Assembly: GCA_024235675.1 (NCBI GenBank)
Contig: JACKLZ010000002.1
Span: forward strand, 928,001-992,000
DNA: 64,000 nt
Direction of reading: 5' to 3'
Source: Zoogloeaceae bacterium
Lineage (GTDB): Bacteria > Pseudomonadota > Gammaproteobacteria > Burkholderiales > Rhodocyclaceae
Each line of letters starts with the position of its first letter. Positions within the stretch are counted from its first letter, which is position 1. The notes below the pieces were generated by a model, which did not search any database, was not told the DNA's origin, and saw nothing but the letters and a program-made list of their open reading frames with translations. Made by a program: the position numbers and the translations under genes. Below are positions 53,602 through 62,764 of the stretch, piece by piece.

Positions 53602-56600
53602 TTACATGCTGCGACGGTACTGTCCACCTACTTCATACAGCGTGGTGGTGATCTGGCCGAGCGAGCAGTAGCGCACGGCGTCGACCAGCACTTCGAAGAC
53701 GTTGCCGTTTTCGATCACGGTCTGGCGCAGCTTGGCGAGCCACTTGTCGCATTCGGCCTTGTTGCGGCCCTGGAAGTCGGCGAGGCGCTTGAGCTGCCCC
53801 TGCTTTTCCTCCTCGGTCGAACGGGCCAGCTCAATTTCGGGCTGAGCCGAGCCTTTCGGGTTGAGGAAGGTGTTCACGCCGATGATGGGGTAGGAGCCGT
53901 CGTGCTTCTTGTGCTCGTAGTAGAGCGACTCTTCCTGGATCTTGCCGCGCTGGTAACCGGTTTCCATGGCGCCGAGCACGCCGCCGCGCTCAGAAATGGC
54001 TTCGAACTCGCGCAGCACGGCTTCTTCGACCAGATCGGTGAGCTCGTCGATGATGAAAGCGCCCTGGTTGGGGTTCTCGTTGTTGGCCAGGCCCCACTCG
54101 CGGTTGATGACCAACTGGATGGCCATGGCGCGGCGCACGGATTCTTCGGTCGGCGTGGTGATCGCTTCGTCGTAGGCGTTGGTGTGCAGCGAGTTGCAGT
54201 TGTCGTAAATGGCGATCAGCGCCTGCAGCGTGGTGCGGATGTCGTTGAAGTCCATCTCCTGCGCATGCAGCGAACGGCCGGAAGTCTGGATGTGGTACTT
54301 GAGCTTCTGGCTGCGCTCGTTGGCGCCGTACTTGTTCTTCATCGCCACGGCCCAGATGCGGCGCGCCACGCGGCCGATCACGGTGTATTCCGGGTCCATG
54401 CCGTTGCTGAAGAAGAAGCTCAGATTGGGCGCGAAATCGTCGATGTGCATGCCGCGCGCCAGATAGCTTTCCACATAGGTAAAGCCGTTGGAGAGCGTGA
54501 AGGCGAGCTGGCTGATCGGGTTCGCGCCGGCTTCGGCAATGTGATAGCCGGAGATCGACACCGAGTAGAAGTTCTGCACCTTGTGGTGCACGAAATACTC
54601 CTGGATGTCGCCCATCATCTTGAGCGCGAACTCGGTGCTGAAGATGCAGGTGTTCTGGCCCTGATCTTCTTTCAGGATGTCGGCCTGCACCGTGCCGCGC
54701 ACGGTCGACAGCGTCCAGGCCTTGATCTTGGCGAGCTCGTCTTCGGTCGGCTCGCGACCGTTATCGGCCTTGAACTTGGCCACTTGCTGGTCGAGCGCGG
54801 TATTGAAGTAGAAGGCCAGAATGAAGGGCGCCGGGCCGTTGATGGTCATCGACACCGAGGTGGTCGGCGCGCACAGATCAAAGCCGTCGTAGAGCACCTT
54901 CATGTCGTCGAGCGTGGCGATGGAGACGCCCGAGTTACCGATCTTGCCGTAGATGTCCGGACGCGGATCGGGGTCGCAGCCATACAGCGTGACCGAGTCA
55001 AAGGCGGTCGACAGGCGGTGCGCCGGCATGCCTTCGGACACACGCTTGAAGCGACGGTTGGTGCGGAAGGCGTCGCCCTCACCGGCGAACATCCGGGTGG
55101 GGTCCTCGCCCTCGCGCTTGAAGGCGAACACGCCAGCGGTGTAGGGGAAGGAGCCGGGGACGTTTTCCTTCATCAGGAAGCGCAGGGTCTCGCCGTCGTC
55201 TTCAAAATTGGGCAGCGACACTTTGCGGATCTTGGTGCCCGACAGCGACGGACGGGTCAGCTGGGTGCGGATCTCCTTGTCGCGGATCTTCACCACATAT
55301 TCGTCTTCGGCGTACAGCGCCTTCTCGGTCGGCCACTGCTCGAGCAGCTTGCGCGCGGCCGGGGTCAGCTCGCCGTCCTTCCAGTTGATCAACTCGTCGA
55401 AGTTTGTCGCCGGCTTGCCGCACTGCTCGAACAGTGCCTTGGCGGTACGCAGTGACTGACGCTCGCGCGCCACGCGCACTTGCTGGCCGGTGTGCTTGTG
55501 ATAGTCGCGAACCGACTCGGCAATCTCGGCCAGGTAGCGGATACGCTCGGCCGGCACGATGGCACGGCCCTTGGAGGACGCACGCACGCTCACCACCGGC
55601 AGCTTGCCCGGCTTGGTCTTGAGGCCGGCCTCGATCAGGCTCGGCAGAATCGCTTGGTACAGCGCCGTCACGCCGTCGTCGTTGAAGCGCGCGGCCATGG
55701 TGCCGAAGACCGGCATCTGCTCGGTCGGCGTGCTGAAGGCTTCGCGGTTACGCTGGTATTGCTTGCGCACATCGCGCAGCGCGTCGTCGGCGCCCTTGCG
55801 GTCGAATTTGTTGATGGCCACGAAGTCGGCAAAGTCGAGCATGTCGATTTTTTCGAGCTGGCTGGCGGCGCCGAACTCGGGGGTCATGACGTACAACGAC
55901 TTGTCGACAAACGGCACGATGGCCGCGTCGCCCTGGCCGATGCCGGAGGTCTCGACCACCACCAGATCAAAGCCCGCCAGCTTGCACGCGGCGATCACTT
56001 CGGGCAGCGCGGCGGATACTTCAGCGCCGGTGTCGCGGGTGGCCAGCGAGCGCATGAAGATGTTCTCGTGCTCGATGGCATTCATGCGGATGCGGTCGCC
56101 CAGCAGCGCGCCGCCGGTGCGCTTGCGCGAGGGGTCGATGGAGATGACGGCCAGTTTGAGCTTGTCTTGCTGGTCGAGACGGAAGCGGCGCACCAGCTCG
56201 TCGGTCAGCGAGCTCTTGCCCGCGCCGCCCGTGCCGGTAATGCCCAGCGCCGGCACCGTCAGCTTGGCGGCGGCGTCGAGCAGGGATTTTTTGGTGGCGG
56301 CATCGTAGCTGCCGTTTTCAAGCGCGGTGATGATCTGTGCCAGCGCGCGCAGATCGCCCGCCTTGAGTTGCTTGAGCACATCCTTGGCCGCCGGCGCGAG
56401 CGGCGACAGGTCGTAGTCGGAGGTCTTGACCACATCGTTGATCATGCCCTGCAGGCCGATCGTGGCGCCGTCTTCGGGCGAGTAGATGCGGGTCACGCCG
56501 TATTCGTGCAGCTCCTTGATCTCGGAGGGCACGATCACGCCGCCGCCGCCACCGAAGACCTTGATGTTCTCGCCGCCATTGGCCTTGAGCAGGTCGATCA

Positions 56601-56865
56601 TGTACTTGAAGAACTCGACATGGCCGCCCTGATAGCTGGTGATGGCGATGCCCTGCACGTCTTCCTGGAGCGCGGCATTGACGATCTCGCCCACCGAGCG
56701 GTTATGGCCCAGGTGGATCACCTCGGCGCCCGAAGATTGCATAATCCGCCGCATGATGTTGATGGAGGCATCATGACCATCGAACAACGAGGCCGCGGTG
56801 ACGAACCGCACTTTGTTCTTCGGCTTGTAGGGCTGCAGCTTCTTGGCGACGCTCAGATCAGTCAT
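53602..56865 (-). CDS. icmF: Fused isobutyryl-CoA mutase, IcmF
   Basis: This 1087-residue enzyme interconverts isobutyryl-CoA and n-butyryl-CoA with adenosylcobalamin. An N-terminal B12-binding domain (SLFDGHDASINIMRR, with the lower-ligand His31) is followed by a MeaB-type G3E GTPase chaperone domain (P-loop GITGTGGAGKSSLTDEL near residue 208; NKFDRKG for nucleotide specificity) and a C-terminal mutase barrel (YGCDPDPRPDIYGKIGNSGV; QTSGRSLHAQEMDFNDIRTT; NENPNQGAFIIDEL). Length and order match IcmF rather than methylmalonyl-CoA mutase. The divergent AraC regulator probably controls it. Confidence 0.95.
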   Translation of the reverse strand: MTDLSVAKKLQPYKPKNKVRFVTAASLFDGHDASINIMRRIMQSSGAEVIHLGHNRSVGEIVNAALQEDVQGIAITSYQGGHVEFFKYMIDLLKANGGENIKVFGGGGGVIVPSEIKELHEYGVTRIYSPEDGATIGLQGMINDVVKTSDYDLSPLAPAAKDVLKQLKAGDLRALAQIITALENGSYDAATKKSLLDAAAKLTVPALGITGTGGAGKSSLTDELVRRFRLDQQDKLKLAVISIDPSRKRTGGALLGDRIRMNAIEHENIFMRSLATRDTGAEVSAALPEVIAACKLAGFDLVVVETSGIGQGDAAIVPFVDKSLYVMTPEFGAASQLEKIDMLDFADFVAINKFDRKGADDALRDVRKQYQRNREAFSTPTEQMPVFGTMAARFNDDGVTALYQAILPSLIEAGLKTKPGKLPVVSVRASSKGRAIVPAERIRYLAEIAESVRDYHKHTGQQVRVARERQSLRTAKALFEQCGKPATNFDELINWKDGELTPAARKLLEQWPTEKALYAEDEYVVKIRDKEIRTQLTRPSLSGTKIRKVSLPNFEDDGETLRFLMKENVPGSFPYTAGVFAFKREGEDPTRMFAGEGDAFRTNRRFKRVSEGMPAHRLSTAFDSVTLYGCDPDPRPDIYGKIGNSGVSIATLDDMKVLYDGFDLCAPTTSVSMTINGPAPFILAFYFNTALDQQVAKFKADNGREPTEDELAKIKAWTLSTVRGTVQADILKEDQGQNTCIFSTEFALKMMGDIQEYFVHHKVQNFYSVSISGYHIAEAGANPISQLAFTLSNGFTYVESYLARGMHIDDFAPNLSFFFSNGMDPEYTVIGRVARRIWAVAMKNKYGANERSQKLKYHIQTSGRSLHAQEMDFNDIRTTLQALIAIYDNCNSLHTNAYDEAITTPTEESVRRAMAIQLVINREWGLANNENPNQGAFIIDELTDLVEEAVLREFEAISERGGVLGAMETGYQRGKIQEESLYYEHKKHDGSYPIIGVNTFLNPKGSAQPEIELARSTEEEKQGQLKRLADFQGRNKAECDKWLAKLRQTVIENGNVFEVLVDAVRYCSLGQITTTLYEVGGQYRRSM

Positions 56866-57005
56866 GTATCTCTCCCGGGGTCAGGTTATCTGCTTCATGG
56901 TAGAGGTCGACCGCGCACATTGCCATTGCCCCCGGTGACGCTTATCGTGCAAAATCGGCCAACATTCTGCGTTGCTTGTCCGTTACGGCCCACCGGGAGA
57001 TTCTG

Positions 57006-58115
57006 ATGCCCCGATCTGCAAAGTCCGCCGCCTCACCCGGTACGGCCGGCCGCCCGCGCCGGCCGCGCGCGACGGTCGCACCCGGTTTCGTCACCGGCAT
57101 GCTTGCCGGGCTGGAGCGACGCGGCCACGACCCCGCCCCCTTGCTGGCGGACGCCGGCATCGACCTCGACAACCCGGCGCTGCGCATTGAGGTCGACCGC
57201 TATGCCGCGCTGTACAACCGGATCATTGCCGAGTTGGGCGACGAAGGCTTTGGGCTGTTCTCCCAACCGGTGCGCCCCGGCAGCTTCGAATTCCTGTGCC
57301 GCAGCATGCTCGGCGCCGCCACGCTGGCCGACGCACTGGAGCGGGCCGGCCGCTTTTTGCATCTGGTGTTGCCCGACCTGAGCATCACCATCCACCGCCG
57401 CGGCGATATGGCCCAGCTTCATATTGCCGAGACCCGCGCTCTCGGTGAGCGCGATGACCCGGCCCGCGTGTTTGCCTTCGAATGGCTGCTGCGCCTGCTG
57501 CACAGCGTGGCCTGCTGGCTGGTCGGGCGCGGCCTGGCGCTGGAAGCCGTACGTTTTCCCTATGCCCGCCCACCCCACGCCGACGACTACGCGCTGGTCT
57601 ACACCGAACATTCGTCTTTCGAGGCGCCCGATCTCGAAGCGAGCCTGCGCGCCAACCTGCTCGACCTGCCCATCCGCCGCGACGAGGCGGCGCTGGCGGT
57701 GTTTCTGGATGGTGCGCCCGGCAAGATCAGCATGCTTTACCGCCGCGACCGCGAGCTGGTGTTCCGCGTGCGCGACCTGCTGCGCGACGCCCTGCCCACG
57801 GCGCTGACAGTAACGGAGGCGGCCGCCAGCCTGCACATGTCGACCCGCACCCTGCACCGCCGGCTCGAAGAAGAAGGCTCGGGCTTCCGGCTGATCAAGG
57901 ACGCTTTCCGCCGCGACATCGCGCTCTCGCGCCTGACCAAAACCCGCCACAGCATTGCCGACATCGCCGCCGATCTGGGCTACGCCGACACCTCGGCCTT
58001 CTACCGCGCCTTTGTCGCCTGGACCGGGCTCGCCCCCGATCGTTTCCGCCGTCAGGTGCAACAACATGCCGACGACGCAGCCACACCCTTCCCGCCCGAC
58101 ACGGCCACGCACTAG
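57006..58115 (+). CDS. AraC family regulator with arabinose-binding-like N-domain
   Basis: The 369-residue protein has an N-terminal effector domain of the PF12625 type (LLADAGIDLDNPALRIEVDR; GFGLFSQPVRPGSFEFLCRS) and a C-terminal AraC DNA-binding domain (LTVTEAAASLHMSTRTLHRR; SRLTKTRHSIADIAADLGYA; TSAFYRAFVAWTGLAPDRFR). The ATG at 57006 has GGGAG upstream; the longer ORF start at 56976 adds ten residues. It is divergent from icmF across 140 bp and is its likely regulator, sensing an acyl-CoA or acid. Confidence 0.92.
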   Translation: MPRSAKSAASPGTAGRPRRPRATVAPGFVTGMLAGLERRGHDPAPLLADAGIDLDNPALRIEVDRYAALYNRIIAELGDEGFGLFSQPVRPGSFEFLCRSMLGAATLADALERAGRFLHLVLPDLSITIHRRGDMAQLHIAETRALGERDDPARVFAFEWLLRLLHSVACWLVGRGLALEAVRFPYARPPHADDYALVYTEHSSFEAPDLEASLRANLLDLPIRRDEAALAVFLDGAPGKISMLYRRDRELVFRVRDLLRDALPTALTVTEAAASLHMSTRTLHRRLEEEGSGFRLIKDAFRRDIALSRLTKTRHSIADIAADLGYADTSAFYRAFVAWTGLAPDRFRRQVQQHADDAATPFPPDTATH

Positions 58116-58158
58116 AATGGTGCCTCGCCCCGCCGCCCCCGCTCTCTGAGACGCGCCC

Positions 58159-60207
58159 ATGCCGCCGCGCAATCCCTTCGCTCACCCCACGCCCGCTGCT
58201 GGCAACTCGCCCGAGGAGCTGCGCCGCTACGATTTGCTGCTGGCCGGGCTGGATCTGCTCGACCAGGCGATTGCCGTGTTCGACGCCACACCGAAGCTGG
58301 TGACCTGGAACAAGGCGATGATGCGCCTGCTCGATTTTCCGGAACCCTTGATGCGCGTTGGCACGCCCTTCGAAGCCTTCGTACGCTTCAATGCCGAGCG
58401 CGGCGAATATGGTGATGGCAACCTCGAAAAACAGATTGCCGAGCGCATGGCCTCGGTGCGCGCCTTCGAGCCGCACTATGTTGAGCGTGTGCGCCCCAAC
58501 GGCAAGGTGCTGGCGATTCGCGGCGTGCCGATTCCCAACCTCGGCTTTGTCTCGCTGTGGACCGACATCACCGAGCAACGCCGCTACGAAACACTGATCC
58601 AGCAGCAAAACGTACTGCTCGAAGCAAGAGTGCGCGAACGCACGGCCGAACTGCTCTCGGCCAAGACCGAGATCGACCAGATCGCTCAGGCGCTCGGGCG
58701 CAGCGAAGCGCGGCTGCTGATGATCATCGACTCCATCCCCGCCTTGATCGCCTACGTGGACGTGAATCGCAACTACCAGTTCGCCAACAAGGGCTACGCC
58801 GAATGGTTCGGACTGACCAAAGAGAGCATCGTCGGCCGTTCGATCGAAGCGGTCTTCGGCGAAGAGGCCTACGCCGGCATCACCGACTATCTCGACACCG
58901 CCACACGCGGCGAACGCGTCTCCTACGAATACGCGCGCAAATCCGACAAGGGCCGAACCGTGTATGCGCGCAGCGTAGTGGTGCCGGAGTTCGACGGCGA
59001 CGAGAAAGTGGTTGGCTTTTTTGTGCTCTCGATCGACATCACCGAACAGCGCGCCAGTGAGGCCGCGCTGGTGCAGGCGCAGAAGATGGAAGCCGTCGGC
59101 CAGCTCACCGGCGGCCTGGCGCACGACTTCAACAACCTGCTGACCATCGTCATGGGCAACCTCGAAGCGGCCAAGGAGCGCTGCGACCCCGAACTGGCCG
59201 CCGACTATCTCAACCCGGCGCTCCACGCAGCCCAGCGCGGCGCCGAGCTGATTCGCCGCCTGCTCACCTTCTCACGGCGGCAAACGCTGGAGCCCTGCGC
59301 GGTCGAAGTCGGCCAGCTGGTGCACAACATGACCCAGTTGCTCAGTCGCTCGCTGACCGAATCAGTACGCATCCAGACACAGCTGCCAGAATCCCCGCTC
59401 TACGCCATGGTCGACCCGCACCAGCTCGAGAGCGCCCTGCTCAACCTCGCCATCAACGCCCGCGATGCCATGCCCGGCGGCGGCGAGCTGAGCATCCGCG
59501 TCCATGAGCGGCACATCCCCTCCAGCCTGGCCATGCTGATCGAACTGCCGGTGGGCGACTATGTGCAGATCGAGGTCGAGGACACCGGCACCGGCATCGC
59601 CCCCGACCTGCTCTCGCGGGTATTCGAGCCCTTCGTCACCACCAAACCCTTCGGCCGCGGCTCGGGACTCGGTCTGTCGATGGTGTATGGCTTCGTGCGC
59701 CAGTCCGGCGGCAACATCCGGGTGCGCAGCACGCTCGGCAAGGGCTCGACCGTCACCTTCGTCCTGCCGCGTACCGACCCACCCGCCGCGGCCACCGACG
59801 ATATCCGCGCCAACGTCGCCGAGGCCAGCACGGCGCGCCCGCCGGTGCTGCTAGTCGAAGATGAGCCCGAAGTGCGGAAAATCATACGCATGCAACTGAC
59901 CGAGCTCGGCTACCCTGTCCTTGAGACCGACAACGGCGCGGCGGCGCAGGAGATGATTCTGCACATTCCGGACATCGGGCTGCTGATCTCCGACACCGTC
60001 ATGCCCGGCGCCATCGGCGGCAAGGAGTTGGTGCAGTTCGCCCGCGAGGCCCGCCCCGACCTGCCGGTGCTGCTGATCACCGGCTACGCCAGCGGCAATG
60101 CCATCAACGAAGTGCAGGAACTCGACGTGCCGGTGCTGCGAAAACCCTTCGACCGCAAACTGCTCGAACGCACCCTGGCTCAACTCCTTCAGGACGCCGA
60201 CGCATGA
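58159..60207 (+). CDS. PAS-containing hybrid histidine kinase
   Basis: The 682-residue protein is soluble. It carries two PAS domains (LLDQAIAVFDATPKLVTWNK; LIAYVDVNRNYQFANKGYAE with LSIDITEQRASEA), an H-box GGLAHDFNNLLTIVMGNLEA, a histidine kinase ATPase domain (SALLNLAINARDAMPGGG; VEDTGTGIAPDLLSRVFEPF; GSGLGLSMVYGFVRQSGGN) and a C-terminal receiver (VEDEPEVRKII; LLISDTVMPG). It overlaps the downstream OmpR-type gene by ATGA, forming one signalling unit. It lies downstream of the AraC regulator. Confidence 0.93.
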   Translation: MPPRNPFAHPTPAAGNSPEELRRYDLLLAGLDLLDQAIAVFDATPKLVTWNKAMMRLLDFPEPLMRVGTPFEAFVRFNAERGEYGDGNLEKQIAERMASVRAFEPHYVERVRPNGKVLAIRGVPIPNLGFVSLWTDITEQRRYETLIQQQNVLLEARVRERTAELLSAKTEIDQIAQALGRSEARLLMIIDSIPALIAYVDVNRNYQFANKGYAEWFGLTKESIVGRSIEAVFGEEAYAGITDYLDTATRGERVSYEYARKSDKGRTVYARSVVVPEFDGDEKVVGFFVLSIDITEQRASEAALVQAQKMEAVGQLTGGLAHDFNNLLTIVMGNLEAAKERCDPELAADYLNPALHAAQRGAELIRRLLTFSRRQTLEPCAVEVGQLVHNMTQLLSRSLTESVRIQTQLPESPLYAMVDPHQLESALLNLAINARDAMPGGGELSIRVHERHIPSSLAMLIELPVGDYVQIEVEDTGTGIAPDLLSRVFEPFVTTKPFGRGSGLGLSMVYGFVRQSGGNIRVRSTLGKGSTVTFVLPRTDPPAAATDDIRANVAEASTARPPVLLVEDEPEVRKIIRMQLTELGYPVLETDNGAAAQEMILHIPDIGLLISDTVMPGAIGGKELVQFAREARPDLPVLLITGYASGNAINEVQELDVPVLRKPFDRKLLERTLAQLLQDADA

Positions 60208-60926
60208 CCCCAGACGCGACCCACCCCCGCCTCCTGATCCTCGAAGACGAGATCGACATCGCCCGCCTCATCTGCAAAGCGCTCGATGGCTACGGTTTCC
60301 GTTGCGAACACCACCAGACAGGCCGGCGCTTTCTTCAGATGGCCAAACAATGTCCGCCCGATCTGGCCATCGTCGACCTCGGCCTGCCCGACATGGACGG
60401 GATGCAGGTCATCCGCGAACTGCAGGAACACTCGCCCTGCGCCGTGCTCATTCTCACCGGCCGCAACGACGTCACCGACCGCGTGCTCGGCCTGGAGCTC
60501 GGCGCTGACGACTACCTCGTCAAACCCTTCGAGCCGCGCGAACTGGTTGCCCGGGTACGCTCCATCCTGCGCCGCTACCTGCGCAGCGCCGAGTCCAGTG
60601 ACGCCCACGCGTCGCCCGGCATCGCCGTGTTTTCCGGCTGGCGCTTCGACCTCGGCCGGCACATGCTGGTCACCCCCGACGGCCGCGAAGTCTCGGTCTC
60701 AGCCACCGAGGCCAGCATGCTCAGCGCTCTGCTCAAGAGCCCGAACCGCATCCTCACCCGCGAGCAACTCATCGGCGAGCGCGACATCGACCCCTTCGAC
60801 CGCAGCGTCGACGTGCGCATCTCGCGCCTGCGCCGCAAGCTCGAAGACGACCCGCAGAATCCCGCACTGATCAAGACCGTCTATGGCGCCGGCTACCTGT
60901 TTTGCAGTAGTGTCAGCTGGGAGTGA
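60204..60926 (+). CDS. OmpR-type response regulator
   Basis: The 240-residue protein has a receiver domain (LILEDEIDIARLICKALDGY; Asp in LAIVDLGLPDMDG; Lys in DYLVKPFEPRELV) and a C-terminal winged helix (RHMLVTPDGREVSVSATEAS; ILTREQLIGERDIDPFDRSV; KTVYGAGYLFCS). Its ATG overlaps the kinase stop codon (ATGA), so the two are translationally coupled partners. Confidence 0.95.
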   Translation: MTPDATHPRLLILEDEIDIARLICKALDGYGFRCEHHQTGRRFLQMAKQCPPDLAIVDLGLPDMDGMQVIRELQEHSPCAVLILTGRNDVTDRVLGLELGADDYLVKPFEPRELVARVRSILRRYLRSAESSDAHASPGIAVFSGWRFDLGRHMLVTPDGREVSVSATEASMLSALLKSPNRILTREQLIGERDIDPFDRSVDVRISRLRRKLEDDPQNPALIKTVYGAGYLFCSSVSWE

Positions 60927-61035
60927 GCCGAGCCGCAACATGCTCACGCCAAACGCCGAAAAACAGCGCACGACGAACCACTCAGCGGCCCACGCCGTGG
61001 ATCCACACCGCCCTCTCGACAAGATCTGAACTTCT

Positions 61036-61060
61036 ATCCATAATTATGGATTATTAATCC
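61036..61060. promoter_or_regulatory. Overlapping palindromes upstream of the VOC gene
   Basis: ATCCATAATTATGGAT is a perfect 16-bp palindrome (61036-61051), overlapped by GGATTATTAATCC (61048-61060, 6-1-6). They lie just upstream of the ribosome binding site of the VOC gene and look like an operator overlapping a promoter. Confidence 0.5.
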
Positions 61061-61072
61061 ACGGAGACTTCC

Positions 61073-61549
61073 ATGACTCAGCGTCCCTTCAAGGTCCTCG
61101 GCATCCAGCAAATCGCCATCGGCGGCCCGAGCAAAGACCGCCTGAAAACCTTGTGGGTCGACATGCTCGGCCTCGAAGTGACCGGCAACTTCGTCTCCGA
61201 GCGTGAAAACGTCGACGAAGACATCTGCGCCATCGGCAGTGGTCCGTTCAAGGTCGAAGTCGACCTCATGCAGCCGCTGGACGCCGACAAGAAGCCGGCC
61301 GTGCACGCCACCCCGCTCAACCACATCGGCCTGTGGATTGATGACCTGCCCACCGCCGTCGAATGGCTCTCGTCGCAGGGCGTGCGCTTCGCACCCGGCG
61401 GCATCCGCAAAGGCGCGGCCGGCTTCGACATCACCTTCATGCACCCCAAAGCCAACGACGAATTCCCCATCGCCGGTGAAGGCGTGCTGATCGAACTGGT
61501 GCAAGCACCGGCGGAAGTGGTCGCAGCCTTTGCCAAGCTGGCGGGATAA
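61073..61549 (+). CDS. VOC/glyoxalase superfamily protein
   Basis: The 158-residue protein has the glyoxalase/VOC fold: VLGIQQIAIGGPSKDRLKTL, WVDMLGLEVTGNF, KVEVDLMQPL, PLNHIGLWIDDLPTAVEWLS and GVLIELVQAP, with metal-site candidates in HIGLW and the C-terminal LIELVQ Glu. It resembles methylmalonyl-CoA epimerases and related isomerases. The double palindrome upstream suggests dedicated control. GGAG precedes the ATG at 61073. Confidence 0.85.
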   Translation: MTQRPFKVLGIQQIAIGGPSKDRLKTLWVDMLGLEVTGNFVSERENVDEDICAIGSGPFKVEVDLMQPLDADKKPAVHATPLNHIGLWIDDLPTAVEWLSSQGVRFAPGGIRKGAAGFDITFMHPKANDEFPIAGEGVLIELVQAPAEVVAAFAKLAG

Positions 61550-61569
61550 GCCCCCGCAGACGCCAAAAC

Positions 61570-61603
61570 CGCGCAATGCAGGCCCGCGGCCCAGCATTGC
61601 GCG
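61570..61603. terminator. Hairpin after the VOC gene
   Basis: CGCGCAATGC pairs perfectly with GCATTGCGCG around a 14-nt GC-rich loop, about 20 nt after the stop codon. There is no T-run. Confidence 0.5.
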
Positions 61604-61655
61604 ACATGCCGCACCACACACGCCTGACGAGCACGCTTGCTTGTTCGCCCCACGG

Positions 61656-61673
61656 TGTAAGGCTGGCTTTACA
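61656..61673. promoter_or_regulatory. Candidate enhancer inverted repeat for the sigma-54 promoter
   Basis: TGTAA and TTTACA form an imperfect inverted repeat (61656-61660 and 61668-61673) about 55 bp upstream of the -24 element. Such a position fits a bacterial enhancer-binding protein such as PrsR. Confidence 0.35.
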
Positions 61674-61726
61674 GTCAAGAATCAAGGCGAATCGTAAGCA
61701 TTTGTTTCAAATAGAATCCAACCGCC

Positions 61727-61742
61727 TGGCATAGTAATTGCT
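61727..61742 (+). promoter_or_regulatory. Sigma-54 (-24/-12) promoter of the PEP-CTERM gene
   Basis: TGGCATAGTAATTGCT fits TGGCAC-N5-TTGCW with the invariant GG and GC spaced correctly (12 bp apart). It lies 37 bp upstream of the PEP-CTERM protein start. RpoN and the regulators PrsK/PrsR are known to control PEP-CTERM genes in related bacteria. Confidence 0.75.
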
Positions 61743-61779
61743 TACCTTCGGACGACCAACAATAATAAGGATTCGCCAA

Positions 61780-62643
61780 ATGTCTTACTTTCGCCAAATG
61801 ACACCACTTTTGTGTGTCGCAGGCCTGACTTGCGCGCTTTCGAGCGGCGCTGCGCTCGCGGCACCGAGCTACGAGCTGTCAATGACGGCCCCGGTCGGTG
61901 GCGTCACACTCAACTACCTCTTCAATCAGGCGTCCTGGCTTAGCTCGGGCGATATCGCCACCTTCACCGTGCGCTACGGCGCTGACAACACCCCGGACAC
62001 CACCCTCGGCGCCCAAGCCATTTACAAGAACGCGATCAACTACTTCAGCGTGGAGATCTCCCGCGGGGGGGCGCAAACCTACTTCGGCGAAGCCAGCGGC
62101 AGTTTTGGACAAATCGGTGTTTTCAACGATGTTCACAACACCAACTACAACACCGATTACGACCAGATTCTCATCCGTTTCCTCGATTCCGCCAGCGCCT
62201 ATCCCTCCGGCACCCAGACCGGCACCACCCCGGCGCCGGCACTGTCGCCCGCAGTAACGCCTGCGGTGACGCTCACCGGGCTGTACGCAGGTTCATACGG
62301 CGACATGGTGCTCGAGAACTTCACACTGCGCTTCACCACCCTCACGCCGACCGCCTGGGCATCAACCGCACTGCCGACCTCGCTGAACCCGGGCGACCTC
62401 GGCCCTCAGCCCGGCAGCAACCCCTTTAGCGGCTATTGGGACCTGACCGGTGATCCGTTTGGCCCGATGTCCATCGGCAGTGGCGGACCTGCGTCCATGA
62501 GCTTTCGGGTTCTCGGCGATACGCCGCCCAACAGCGGCGGAAGCGGCCTGACCAACAACGTGCCGGCGCCCGCCACGCTGTGGCTCCTTGCGCTTGGCCT
62601 CGGCGCCGCCGGACTCAGCCGGCGCAACATCCGCTCTGCGTAA
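61780..62643 (+). CDS. PEP-CTERM sorting-domain exported protein
   Basis: The 287-residue protein has a signal peptide (LLCVAGLTCALSSGAALAAP), a beta-rich Ser/Thr/Asn-rich body (VGGVTLNYLFNQASWLSSGD, FSVEISRGGAQTYFGEASGS), and a C-terminal sorting signal VPAPATLWLLALGLGAAGLS followed by RRNIRSA. This is a variant of VPEPxTxxLLxLGL with Ala in place of Glu. Such proteins are exported and processed by exosortase and link to exopolysaccharide. No exosortase or EPS gene is in the window. AAGGA precedes the ATG at 61780. Confidence 0.88.
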   Translation: MSYFRQMTPLLCVAGLTCALSSGAALAAPSYELSMTAPVGGVTLNYLFNQASWLSSGDIATFTVRYGADNTPDTTLGAQAIYKNAINYFSVEISRGGAQTYFGEASGSFGQIGVFNDVHNTNYNTDYDQILIRFLDSASAYPSGTQTGTTPAPALSPAVTPAVTLTGLYAGSYGDMVLENFTLRFTTLTPTAWASTALPTSLNPGDLGPQPGSNPFSGYWDLTGDPFGPMSIGSGGPASMSFRVLGDTPPNSGGSGLTNNVPAPATLWLLALGLGAAGLSRRNIRSA

Positions 62644-62672
62644 ACCGTCCGCGAGTCACAGACTCAGCACCG

Positions 62673-62713
62673 AACAAGGGCCGCACTGCTTTCGCGCAGT
62701 AGCGGCCCTTGTT
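62673..62713 (+). terminator. Rho-independent terminator of the PEP-CTERM gene
   Basis: AACAAGGGCCGC pairs with GCGGCCCTTGTT, extended by ACTGC/GCAGT, and is followed by TCATTTC. It starts 30 nt after the stop codon. Confidence 0.82.
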
Positions 62714-62764
62714 TCATTTCTGCTCACGCGTCCGAAGCGTCTGCCGCGATGGTGCCCGTGTGCC

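Noticed and set aside
53554..55455. A 633-residue plus-strand frame antisense to icmF
   Set aside because: Antisense shadow with no recognisable fold.
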